From assembly GCA_019912385.1 (NCBI GenBank), contig JAIOIW010000021.1, forward strand, positions 1-33,760: a stretch of 33,760 nt of DNA. Direction: 5' to 3'. Each line of letters begins with the position of its first letter. The first letter of the stretch is position 1. This document shows, one piece after another, positions 1-6,704 of this stretch. The stretch is from Notoacmeibacter sp. Lineage in GTDB: Bacteria > Pseudomonadota > Alphaproteobacteria > Rhizobiales > Rhizobiaceae. The position numbers and the translations under genes were made by a program. The notes beneath the pieces are model-generated. The model searched no databases. It was not told where the DNA came from and worked only from the letters and a program-made list of their open reading frames with translations.

Positions 1-18
1 ATCCAACCCCCGCAACCA
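1..18 (+). tRNA. tRNA-fMet, 3' end only (cut by window edge)
   Basis: The first 18 bases match the last part of an initiator tRNA: the end of the T loop (AT), a T-stem 3' strand CCAAC, an acceptor 3' strand CCCCGCA, discriminator A and an encoded CCA. The ending CCCCGCAACCA is that of bacterial initiator tRNA, whose first pair is a C1:A72 mismatch. The rest of the gene lies to the left of the window. In Hyphomicrobiales tRNA-fMet usually follows 5S rRNA, so an rRNA operon probably ends here. That is inference, as no rRNA is visible. Confidence 0.7.
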
Positions 19-48
19 ACTTTCCAACACGATATCAAGCGCTTAGGA

Positions 49-70
49 GCCTCCCGCACGGGGGGCTTCC
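49..70 (+). terminator. hairpin after tRNA-fMet
   Basis: GCCTCCC (49-55), loop GCAC and GGGGGGC (60-66) pair with one G-U wobble, followed by TTCCTG. It sits 31 nt after the tRNA CCA end. The T-tract is short, so this is a moderate intrinsic terminator or processing hairpin for the upstream stable-RNA operon. Confidence 0.5.
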
Positions 71-148
71 TGCGTTGGCGGCGGCGGATCTGAACCGCAT
101 CAGGGGCCCGCAAGTCCTGCCGCAGGCAGGTCCCGCGGGACAAGGAGC

Positions 149-169
149 CAAATCCAACCCCCGCAACCA
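149..169 (+). pseudogene. tRNA-fMet 3' fragment (second copy)
   Basis: The sequence from CAAAT (149-153) through the CCA end at 169 equals the T-loop end, T-stem 3' strand, acceptor 3' strand and CCA of the tRNA at 1-18. The bases before 149 do not continue as a T stem (GTTGG is expected). No matching 5' acceptor strand, of the GCGGGG kind, is seen upstream. It is therefore a fragment, not a functional tRNA. Confidence 0.6.
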
Positions 170-233
170 ACTTTCCAACGCGATATCTAACGCTTGAACG
201 CCGCCCAACCCGGGCGGCTTTTCTGTTGGCGGC
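152..233 (+). repeat. direct repeat copy B (tRNA 3' end plus hairpin module)
   Basis: This is the second copy of the 82-nt module at 1-82. The tRNA-derived part is perfectly kept, while the hairpin arms differ from copy A but still pair. That suggests the structure rather than the sequence was kept after duplication. The 69 bases between the copies (83-151) hold short inverted repeats (CCTGCC/GGCAGG near 113-128) and no gene. Confidence 0.7.
200..222 (+). terminator. intrinsic terminator, plus strand
   Basis: GCCGCCC (200-206), loop AACCC and GGGCGGC (212-218) form a perfect 7-bp GC stem followed by TTTT (219-222). It is probably the strong terminator of the stable-RNA operon entering from the left. 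The 223-311 stretch, up to the end of the nitroreductase gene, shows nothing recognisable. Confidence 0.65.
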
Positions 234-311
234 AGGTCACGGAGGCAATCCGGAATAGCCGCTTTCGCGAGCATTATCGGAAACAACGGGTCCGTTTGAA
301 GATGAACGCCC

Positions 312-890
312 CTATGCCGGCGGCGCGAACACAGAAAGCACTTCGTCGGGGGAACGCCGGGGCATTTCCTTCGCCTCCCCCTTCAGGGTTCCAAGCGCGA
401 CGAAAGCCAGCAGGCTCTCGTCGTCGCGCAGGGCGAATGCACGCCGCAGCGCCTGGCTGCAAACGCGGGCCCCGCTGACCGTCTTGCCCCTGTAGCCGAA
501 CGATTCCGCCGCCAGTAGCAGGTTCTGCAGGGCGGCGCCGACCGCCACCCACTGCTCGTGAGGTGGCACTTGCGGATTGTCGTCCGCAATCCGCCCGATC
601 ACGGCGATGAGGCACGGCCCGTTCAGCGCGCGCTCGCGCGTGCTCGCCAGACGATCCCCGCTTGCCGTGCTGTCGGCTTCGATCGCCGCGGCGACAAAGG
701 CATCGGCCAGCGCGTCGCGCTGGTCGTCCGCGATATAGACGAAACGCGCCGGCGACAGCCTGCCATGGTCCGGCCCGGCGCAGGCGGCTCGGACCATTTC
801 GCGAATCTCCTCGGGGCTCGGGCCGGGCGCGTCAAGGTATTTCGGTGAAACGGACCGCCTGGCGCAGATCCTTTCGATCATGTCGGTCAA
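312..890 (-). CDS. nitroreductase family protein (YdjA-like)
   Basis: This 192-residue protein has the layout of small FMN-dependent nitroreductases. The N-terminal IERICARRSV segment is the usual flavin-phosphate-binding start. A middle helix reads WVAVGAALQNLLLAAESFGYRGK, given here only to mark the family-typical AxxNLLLAAExxGYG region. The C-terminal part near residue 165 reads FVALGTLKGEA. The family reduces nitro groups or quinones with NAD(P)H; the substrate here is unknown. A TTG start at 890 overlaps the moeA stop (TTGA), suggesting translational coupling, while an ATG at 881 would shorten it by three residues. It is the last gene of the leftward aioBA-moeA run, but its link to arsenite oxidation is only positional. 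Confidence 0.8.
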   Translation of the reverse strand: MTDMIERICARRSVSPKYLDAPGPSPEEIREMVRAACAGPDHGRLSPARFVYIADDQRDALADAFVAAAIEADSTASGDRLASTRERALNGPCLIAVIGRIADDNPQVPPHEQWVAVGAALQNLLLAAESFGYRGKTVSGARVCSQALRRAFALRDDESLLAFVALGTLKGEAKEMPRRSPDEVLSVFAPPA

Positions 891-2164
891 TAATCGACAG
901 GCTCCAGTTGAAGTCGATCGCCCAGTCTGACCTCCGCCATTTCCGCTGGCAAGACCGCAATCGCGCGCGCCTGCGCGAACGGGTGGAGACTGGCCGACGC
1001 CCCCCGGCCCAGCGCGACGACGACCGGGCGGCCGAATTCGTCGCGCGTGCTCCAGCTCACCGGAACATATTCGCGGCGGCCTGTCTTCCGCCGCAGGTTG
1101 AAGCCGGATACCGCTTCGATCGTGTTGTCCTGGAGCGCCGTCATGCCGGCCGCCGCGCGGATGGCGGGCCAGGCGATCTTCATGAAGGTGATCGCCGCGG
1201 CATAGGGATTGCCCGGCAACCCGACGAAAAGCGCCGAACCGAGCCTGCCGACGGTGACCGGCTTGCCGGGACGCATGGCGACCTTCAGCACCTTCAGGTC
1301 GGCCGCCTCGATCTCGAGGACGTCCAGCATGTGGTCTTCCTCGCCGGCCGAGACACCCCCCGTCGAGATCACGATGTCACATTCGCGCGCCGCGCGGGCG
1401 ACCAGGGCGCGGATATGCGCCGCATCGTCGCCGACGATGCCGTAGTCGCGGGTCTCGATCCACGGTCTTTGCAGCCGCGATCGCAGGTAATAGCGGTTCG
1501 AATTGTAGATCTGTCCAGGCGAAAGCGGCCAGCCTGGCTCGACCAGTTCGCTGCCGGTGGAGATCAGGCCGATGCGGACCTTGCGCACCACATCCACTGC
1601 CGCGATGCCTGCCGCCGCGAGCAGGGCGACATGGCGCGGCGTCAGCAATTCGCCCGCGGCAACGATTTCGCTGCCCGCGCCGACATCCTCTCCCGCCCTG
1701 CGGATATGCTTTGCGCGCTCGGGACGTTCCGCAACGACGACTTCGCCGCCGGTCCTCTCGCAATATTCCTGCATGATCACTGTGTCGGCGCCCTGCGGGA
1801 TAGGCGCACCGGTCATGATCCGCGCGGCCGTGCCGGTTTCAAGGGACCTCTTCGGTGTGGTCCCCGCAACGATCCGTTCCCTTATTTTCAGTGTCCAGGG
1901 TCCGGAACCCTCAAACGACCCGGTCGAGACCGCATACCCGTCCATCGCCGAATTGTCGAAGGGCGGGATGTTGACCGCGCAAAGAATCGCCGAGGCGGCA
2001 ATCCGTTCGCTGGCCGCGAGAACAGGCAGGATCTCGCTCGACCGTATCGATGGCGCGGCGCGGAAAGCCTGTTCGGCGGCGACGTCGACACTGAGTACAT
2101 CGCCACTTTTACCGGCTGAACATCCATCCCCGGCTGTTCGCGCCCTTCCCGGCTGAATGTTCAT
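887..2164 (-). CDS. moeA: molybdopterin molybdotransferase MoeA
   Basis: MoeA inserts molybdate into adenylated molybdopterin, the last step before Mo-bis-MGD assembly. The 425-residue protein shows the family landmarks in order: PPFDNSAMDGYAV near residue 70, GAPIPQGADTVI, the MoCF-domain signature STGGVSAGEEDHM, and GLPGNPYA followed by a C-terminal beta-barrel domain. The reading frame is open far upstream, but that part overlaps aioA. The ATG at 2164 lies 55 nt past the aioA stop with a GGGGAAA ribosome site. moeA is a usual companion of aioBA in rhizobial arsenite oxidisers, where it supplies cofactor for AioA. A hairpin and T-run at 2177-2206 sit between the two genes, so moeA may be expressed by read-through or from its own weak promoter. 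Confidence 0.93.
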   Translation of the reverse strand: MNIQPGRARTAGDGCSAGKSGDVLSVDVAAEQAFRAAPSIRSSEILPVLAASERIAASAILCAVNIPPFDNSAMDGYAVSTGSFEGSGPWTLKIRERIVAGTTPKRSLETGTAARIMTGAPIPQGADTVIMQEYCERTGGEVVVAERPERAKHIRRAGEDVGAGSEIVAAGELLTPRHVALLAAAGIAAVDVVRKVRIGLISTGSELVEPGWPLSPGQIYNSNRYYLRSRLQRPWIETRDYGIVGDDAAHIRALVARAARECDIVISTGGVSAGEEDHMLDVLEIEAADLKVLKVAMRPGKPVTVGRLGSALFVGLPGNPYAAAITFMKIAWPAIRAAAGMTALQDNTIEAVSGFNLRRKTGRREYVPVSWSTRDEFGRPVVVALGRGASASLHPFAQARAIAVLPAEMAEVRLGDRLQLEPVDY

Positions 2165-2176
2165 GTGCGTTTCCCC

Positions 2177-2206
2177 GAAAACGCCCGCCGCGAGACTGCG
2201 GCGGGC
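2177..2206 (-). terminator. intrinsic terminator after aioA
   Basis: Read on the minus strand, GCCCGCCGC, a 6-nt loop and GCGGCGGGC make a perfect 9-bp stem followed by GTTTTCG. It lies 13 nt past the aioA stop and 18 nt before the moeA start. It likely ends most aioBA transcripts and sets a lower level for moeA and the nitroreductase gene. Confidence 0.7.
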
Positions 2207-2219
2207 GCGTTTGCCAACG

Positions 2220-4679
2220 TCAGACGGCCTTGTATTCCTTCGACTTGAAGGACACCGCCTTCGTCCGCGGTGTCGCTTTCGCAATTCTGCGGATGTTGCC
2301 CCAGGTATGCTTGTAGTCCGGCAATACCAGCTCGTTGACACCGGGATTGACGACATTGCCCTGGCTTCCCGCGGGCGCGCCGAAGACCATGGCCACCTGG
2401 CCACGCTTGGCGGTATCGGTCGGATAGGCCATGCCCTGCGTCGCGCCATTTTCGTTGGCGATCTCGATCAGGTCTCCTGCTTCGATACCCTCCTCGGCCA
2501 TATCCTCCATGTTCATCTCGATGAACGGATAGGGGAAGCGGTCCTGGATGAAATCGTTCTTCTGGTCGAGGAACTGGTTCTGCCAGAAGATGTTGGCGCG
2601 AACATTGTTGATCCAGTACTTGTGGCTCTCCTTCTCGCGCGCCTTGCCGGCGGCCTGCCAGCCCCGCCATTTGGCAGCACAGAACAGGGCCTTGCCGTCT
2701 TCGCGGCCGTGACGGGTGAACCTGCCGTCCGTGTAAAGCCGCTCGGTGCCGACAAGCTTGCCGTCCGCGAAGCCGACGACCGGTTCCTGGACGCCGTTGT
2801 TGCCCATGGCGCGCAGGCGCTCGTAGGTCACTTCCGGATTGCCCTTGTTGTAGCCGTCCATGAAGGCGTCTTCCTCGGTCTCCCAGTCATAGCCCTTGAA
2901 CTGGTCGGCATAGGCATCATTGCCCATTTCACGCAGGACGCGTTCCATGTTCTGCGCAATGCCGGCGGCAATCAGGCAATCCGGCCTGGAGTTGCCGTAG
3001 GGGTCCATGTACTTTTCCGACAACCGCAAGCGCCGCTCGCCATTCATCGAGGTGAGGTTCATCTCGTTGGCTTCGCAGGCCGGCAGGATGACATGGGCGT
3101 TGTGGCCGATCTGGCTGTGGATGATGTCGGCGACGACGACAAAGAGGCCGCCGGCATTGACCGCCGCCACGATCGCATCGGCCAGTTGCTCGCGGGTACC
3201 GCCCGCCGCCGCGTCCATGGCGTCCTTGACCATGTCCGCGCGGCGCTTGTGCACCCGCTTGTACTGGGAGGCATTCAGCGTGGTCTTGTAGTGGTCACAG
3301 GCCCAGACATGATGCACCTTGCCGCCACCGCGGATCAGCAGTTGATCGACATACTCCGCTGGCCGGCCGACATGGCCGTCGGACGGACGGTAATAGCCTT
3401 CCTGGTGACCGCCGAGACGGCAGACGCCGCCGCCTTCGCGGCCGATATTGCCCGTTGCCAGCGCGATATTCACCAATGCGCCGATGGTGCGATAGTTGTC
3501 GTTGCCCCAGATGATGCCCTTCTCGTAGGCGGTCACGCATTTGCGCAGCGAGCCGTCATCCTTCGGCTTGGCGATCCACTCGGCCGCCTTGGCGATGTCG
3601 GCTTCCGAAACGCCGCAGATTTCAGCGGCAGTGGCCAATGACGTCCGGCTGGTGTCGAGCGCGTATTCGAGGCTGCCGAGACCAGCTGGATGGGCGTCGT
3701 CCAGCGGTTGCGCCTCGCCTCCCTGGAAGGTCGAGTTGGCGATGAAGTCGCTGTCCACCCAGCCGTTGTCCACGATATGCGTGAACAGCGCATTGAACAG
3801 CACCATGTCGGTGCCTTCGTTGATCGCCAGATGAAGGACATTGTCCACGCCCGCGGTTTGTTCGGCAGCATTGACGGTGACGGTTCTGCGCGGATCGACG
3901 GAGATGAACTTCGCACCATTGCGCATGCCCGGAACCATATGGTTCAGGAACAGGTTGGTCTGGGTTTCCAGCGAATTGGCGCCGATCATGAAGATCGTAT
4001 CGGTGATCTCATAGTCCTTGTAGGCGTAATTGAGTTCATCGACGCCCATGTCGCGGGTCGAGTGCACCTCGGAGTTATAGGCGGGACGGTTGTGAATGCG
4101 ACAGTTCTTGACCTTCATGCTCTCGAAATAGAGCTTGCCGGTCGCCCAGGTATTTTCGTAGCCGCCGGCCGATCCGCCATGGTCGAACATCGAAACGACG
4201 AGATCGTCTTCCGACCCCTGCGTGACGACGCGCGCCGTGACGCGCGCGACAAGATCGAGGGCATCGTCCCAGGAGGTCGGCTGCCACACACCGTTGCGCC
4301 ACATCAGCGGATCGCCGAGGCGCTGCTGCTGCGTACCCGTCACATGGGACGGCCGGTTCTCGGCCATGCGGCCGCCGCGTGTGGAGGCCAGACCCGAATT
4401 CACCACGCAATCATGATCGGGCACCACCACAAGGTGCACGTCCTTTCCGTGCTGGCGAACCATATTGTACATCGACGGGGCGATCCAGGTGCCGTCCGCG
4501 GGCTGCTGTTCGCTCAGGTCGATGCCGAGCGCATTGTCCTTGAGTGTGCCCTGCTTGTTGCGCGGCCAGGTGTAGGCCTTGTAGCCGCACCCCACGATGC
4601 AGTAGTGGCACGTCACGTTATGGACCGTGGCATCCTTCGGAGGGATGGGCAGACGGTCTATCTGTCTCTTGTAAGCCAT
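2220..4679 (-). CDS. aioA: arsenite oxidase large (molybdopterin) subunit AioA
   Basis: AioA oxidises arsenite to arsenate at a Mo-bis-MGD centre and passes electrons via a 3Fe-4S cluster to AioB in the periplasm. The 819-residue protein carries the cluster motif CHYCIVGC (C24, C27, C31) with no fourth cysteine, as expected for 3Fe-4S. The residues that bind arsenite in the Alcaligenes enzyme (His195, Glu203, Arg419, His423) fall here at H196, E204, R421 and H425, inside HNRPAYNSEVH and RLGGHQEGY. The ending SFKSKEY is also family-typical. There is no signal peptide; export occurs with the Tat-targeted AioB. The start has an AGGGGAGGA ribosome site and lies 15 nt after aioB. This is the DMSO-reductase-family Aio type, not ArrA or ArxA, and it looks intact. 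Confidence 0.97.
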   Translation of the reverse strand: MAYKRQIDRLPIPPKDATVHNVTCHYCIVGCGYKAYTWPRNKQGTLKDNALGIDLSEQQPADGTWIAPSMYNMVRQHGKDVHLVVVPDHDCVVNSGLASTRGGRMAENRPSHVTGTQQQRLGDPLMWRNGVWQPTSWDDALDLVARVTARVVTQGSEDDLVVSMFDHGGSAGGYENTWATGKLYFESMKVKNCRIHNRPAYNSEVHSTRDMGVDELNYAYKDYEITDTIFMIGANSLETQTNLFLNHMVPGMRNGAKFISVDPRRTVTVNAAEQTAGVDNVLHLAINEGTDMVLFNALFTHIVDNGWVDSDFIANSTFQGGEAQPLDDAHPAGLGSLEYALDTSRTSLATAAEICGVSEADIAKAAEWIAKPKDDGSLRKCVTAYEKGIIWGNDNYRTIGALVNIALATGNIGREGGGVCRLGGHQEGYYRPSDGHVGRPAEYVDQLLIRGGGKVHHVWACDHYKTTLNASQYKRVHKRRADMVKDAMDAAAGGTREQLADAIVAAVNAGGLFVVVADIIHSQIGHNAHVILPACEANEMNLTSMNGERRLRLSEKYMDPYGNSRPDCLIAAGIAQNMERVLREMGNDAYADQFKGYDWETEEDAFMDGYNKGNPEVTYERLRAMGNNGVQEPVVGFADGKLVGTERLYTDGRFTRHGREDGKALFCAAKWRGWQAAGKAREKESHKYWINNVRANIFWQNQFLDQKNDFIQDRFPYPFIEMNMEDMAEEGIEAGDLIEIANENGATQGMAYPTDTAKRGQVAMVFGAPAGSQGNVVNPGVNELVLPDYKHTWGNIRRIAKATPRTKAVSFKSKEYKAV

Positions 4680-4694
4680 GTCGCTATCCTCCCC

Positions 4695-5219
4695 TTAGAG
4701 CACGTTTGACGGGCGGCCGAAAATCAGGTCGCTCGCGCCTTCGGCATAGATGTCGCCCTTTTCATCCACGCGAAGCGTGAACTGCGGGAGATTCTGCGTG
4801 GCATGACCCCATACCTGCTGGCCTCCGGCTTCACAGTCGAAGCGCGAGAAATGGCCGGGGCAGTTGAGCGTCCTGTCGGTGCTGTCGTAGGACATCTGCC
4901 AGCCCTTGTGCGGGCACAGCACCGAATAGGCGACGATATCGCCGTCGGGTCCGACGCCGTCCTCGACCGCCTGGCCGAGCTTGAGCAGGACACCGGGGCT
5001 GTTTTCGTCGGGATATTCGATATCGATCGGCTCGTTGACCTTGAGATCGGCGATATTCCCGAGTTTGTTGGACGGATAGTCGATAATGGCGTTTGCGGGC
5101 GCCGCCTTTGCCGGCTGCGCCGGCATCATGGTTGCGGTTGCCGCGCCGGCGGCCGCCATCGCGCCACCCCTCAAGAATTGACGACGGCCGAGATCGACCA
5201 TCTTTCTGCATCGAGACAT
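4695..5219 (-). CDS. aioB: arsenite oxidase small (Rieske) subunit AioB
   Basis: AioB is the Rieske 2Fe-2S subunit that takes electrons from AioA and hands them to a periplasmic cytochrome c. The 174-residue product begins with a Tat signal (RRQFLRGG at residues 12-19, then an Ala-rich stretch), which exports the AioAB complex folded. Rieske ligands are C102 and H104 (CPHKGW) and C120 and H123 (CPGHF). The two cysteines that form a disulfide in bc1-type Rieske proteins are Trp and Gly here. An upstream ATG at 5267 is rejected because it lies inside the sigma-54 promoter. The ATG at 5219 has GGGAGGA 4 nt before it and a start (MSRCRKMVDLGRRQFL) like rhizobial AioB proteins. It is the first gene of the aioBA transcript. 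Confidence 0.96.
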   Translation of the reverse strand: MSRCRKMVDLGRRQFLRGGAMAAAGAATATMMPAQPAKAAPANAIIDYPSNKLGNIADLKVNEPIDIEYPDENSPGVLLKLGQAVEDGVGPDGDIVAYSVLCPHKGWQMSYDSTDRTLNCPGHFSRFDCEAGGQQVWGHATQNLPQFTLRVDEKGDIYAEGASDLIFGRPSNVL

Positions 5220-5223
5220 GCTT

Positions 5224-5230
5224 TCCTCCC
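5224..5230 (-). promoter_or_regulatory. ribosome binding site of aioB
   Basis: GGGAGGA on the minus strand lies 4 nt before the ATG at 5219. It decides the start, since the alternative ATG at 5267 has no such site and lies upstream of the expected transcription start. Confidence 0.75.
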
Positions 5231-5255
5231 GAAAATTTTCATTGCCGGATAGCAG

Positions 5256-5271
5256 AGCAATGTTCATGCCA
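5256..5271 (-). promoter_or_regulatory. sigma-54 (-24/-12) promoter of aioBA
   Basis: The minus strand reads TGGCAT-N5-TTGCT against the consensus TGGCAC-N5-TTGCW, with GG and GC at the invariant spacing. Transcription would start near 5245, leaving a leader of about 26 nt before the aioB ATG. The adjacent aioR encodes a GAFTGA-type sigma-54 activator, and aioBA is RpoN-dependent in studied arsenite oxidisers. Confidence 0.8.
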
Positions 5272-5324
5272 TTCCAGATTTTCCAATTATTTCAATATGT
5301 AAGAAAATAGTGACGGCGCAAAAC

Positions 5325-5360
5325 GCCGCACAATGTCCGGAAATCCGGACATGGTGCGGC
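5325..5360 (-). terminator. aioR terminator / long inverted repeat (possible activator site)
   Basis: Arms GCCGCAC and GTGCGGC plus ATGTCCGG and CCGGACAT pair over 15 of 16 positions around a 4-nt AAAT loop. On the minus strand the stem starts 9 nt after the aioR stop and is followed by GTTTTG, as expected for a terminator of aioXSR. The inner dyad ATGTCCGG-N4-CCGGACAT lies roughly 60-90 nt upstream of the sigma-54 promoter, so it could also be an enhancer-binding site. The terminator role is the better supported. Confidence 0.65.
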
Positions 5361-5369
5361 GCCGAAGGT

Positions 5370-6704
5370 TCAGGAATCCGGACGTTCGGCCCTGATGCCA
5401 AAGCGGGTCATCTTCTCCCAAAGGGTTGTCCGCGAAATGCCGAGCATGCCCGCGGCCTCCTTGATCTGGCCGGATGTCTGCGCCAGCGCGCGCTCGATCT
5501 GCCGCCGTTCCGCCGCATCGCGGATTTCCGACAACGGCTGGAAGCCCTCGCGCGACTGCACGGCCTGTCTCTTGTCGGGGAAAAGATCCTGCGGCATCAA
5601 CCATTCGCCGCTCCCGACCGCCACGGCCCGTTCGACGCGATTGCGCAGTTCGCGCGCGTTGCCCGGCCAGTCATGGGCGAGCACCGCCTCCTCCGCAAGC
5701 GCCGATACCCCGTGGATGTCCCTGCCCTGGCGGTCGGCCGCCTCGCGCATGAACAGGTTCATCAGCCAGATGACATCATCGGGGCGGTCGCGCAGCGGCT
5801 TCAGATGGATCGGCAGGACCGACAACCGGTAGAACAGATCCTCCCGGAATTCCCGGTCCTGACCGAGGCCCGACAGGGTGCGGTGGGTTGCCGCAATGAC
5901 GCGGGCGCGGAACGGAACCTCCCCTTCCCCGCCCACGCGGTAAAAGGTCCGTTCTTCGATCAGTCGCAGGATCTTGGCCTGCAATTGCCCGGGCATGTCG
6001 CCGATTTCGTCGAGAAACAGCGTCCCGGTACCGGCACGTTCGGCATATCCGATATGTTGTTTCGCCGCCCCGGTGAATGCACCGCGCTCATGTCCGAAAA
6101 TTTCGCTCTCTAGCAGGTCGGCGGGAATTGCCGCGCAATTGACGGCCATGAACGGGCCGCCCGGCGGAGTGGACAGCCGGTGAAGCAGCTTGGCGGCCAC
6201 TTCCTTGCCGACGCCGGTCTCCCCGGTGATCAGAACCGGCAGGTCGGTCGCGGCGTAGCGCCGAAGCATGTCTTCGGCCCCTCGCATGTCGGCCGACGGG
6301 CCCATTGCGACGTCGGCGCCGGCTGGCTGCTGCCTGACTCTCGTGTTCTGGCGAACGCGCAACAGGAATTCCTCGAAGCCGAACGGCTTGGTCAGGTAGT
6401 CGACAGCGCCGAGCCGCATGAGGCGAACCGCCTCGTCGATTTCCCCATAGCCGGTGATGAAGATGAACGGCGGCGGCCCGCTTCTCAAGTGCGCGCTGCG
6501 GAAGACCTCCTCGCCGCTCATGTCCGGCAGGCGGATGTCGCACACGATGATATCCGCATCATGCAGTTCCGCCGAACCGATCGCATCGCCGCCGGTCTTC
6601 CACCACTTGACCGCACATCCTTCGATCTCCAGACGCTGGAGAATCGATCCGCCCATGATCGGGTCATCCTCGATCAGCGCGATCCGGATTGGCTCAGGCT
6701 GCAT
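5370..6704 (-). CDS. aioR: sigma-54-dependent response regulator AioR
   Basis: This NtrC-type regulator of 444 residues is the probable activator of aioBA. Residues 6-120 form a receiver domain with acidic D13/D14, phospho-acceptor D56 (IIVCDIRLPD) and K106. The AAA+ domain has Walker A GETGVGKE at 161-168, the sigma-54 contact loop GAFTGA at 208-213, and a Walker B-like LFLDEIGDM. A Fis-type helix-turn-helix near the C-terminus includes AAGMLGISRTTLWEKM. The ATG at 6704 overlaps the aioS stop by 11 nt, indicating co-translation; an in-frame ATG further upstream would lie deeper inside aioS. Its gene place between aioS and aioBA and the -24/-12 promoter ahead of aioB fix the assignment. Confidence 0.92.
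   Translation of the reverse strand: MQPEPIRIALIEDDPIMGGSILQRLEIEGCAVKWWKTGGDAIGSAELHDADIIVCDIRLPDMSGEEVFRSAHLRSGPPPFIFITGYGEIDEAVRLMRLGAVDYLTKPFGFEEFLLRVRQNTRVRQQPAGADVAMGPSADMRGAEDMLRRYAATDLPVLITGETGVGKEVAAKLLHRLSTPPGGPFMAVNCAAIPADLLESEIFGHERGAFTGAAKQHIGYAERAGTGTLFLDEIGDMPGQLQAKILRLIEERTFYRVGGEGEVPFRARVIAATHRTLSGLGQDREFREDLFYRLSVLPIHLKPLRDRPDDVIWLMNLFMREAADRQGRDIHGVSALAEEAVLAHDWPGNARELRNRVERAVAVGSGEWLMPQDLFPDKRQAVQSREGFQPLSEIRDAAERRQIERALAQTSGQIKEAAGMLGISRTTLWEKMTRFGIRAERPDS

Larger units (their letters stand above)
1..82 (+). repeat. direct repeat copy A (tRNA 3' end plus hairpin module)
   Basis: Bases 1-82 align without gaps to 152-233 at a constant offset of 151. The first 28 bases are identical and about 63 of 82 match overall. 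The module holds the tRNA-fMet 3' end, a hairpin and the shared tail GTTGGCGGC. The left limit is unknown because the window starts inside the repeat. Confidence 0.75.

Noticed and set aside
35-286. 83-residue minus-strand open frame over the tRNA-end repeats
   Set aside because: It covers terminator hairpins and duplicated tRNA sequence, with no ribosome site and no family resemblance.
2165-2449. In-frame extension of moeA into aioA
   Set aside because: It overlaps the end of aioA on the same strand; the ATG at 2164 gives the normal MoeA length and has a ribosome site.
2157-3641. 494-residue open frame opposite aioA
   Set aside because: It is antisense to the conserved AioA coding sequence; long open antisense frames are expected at this GC content.
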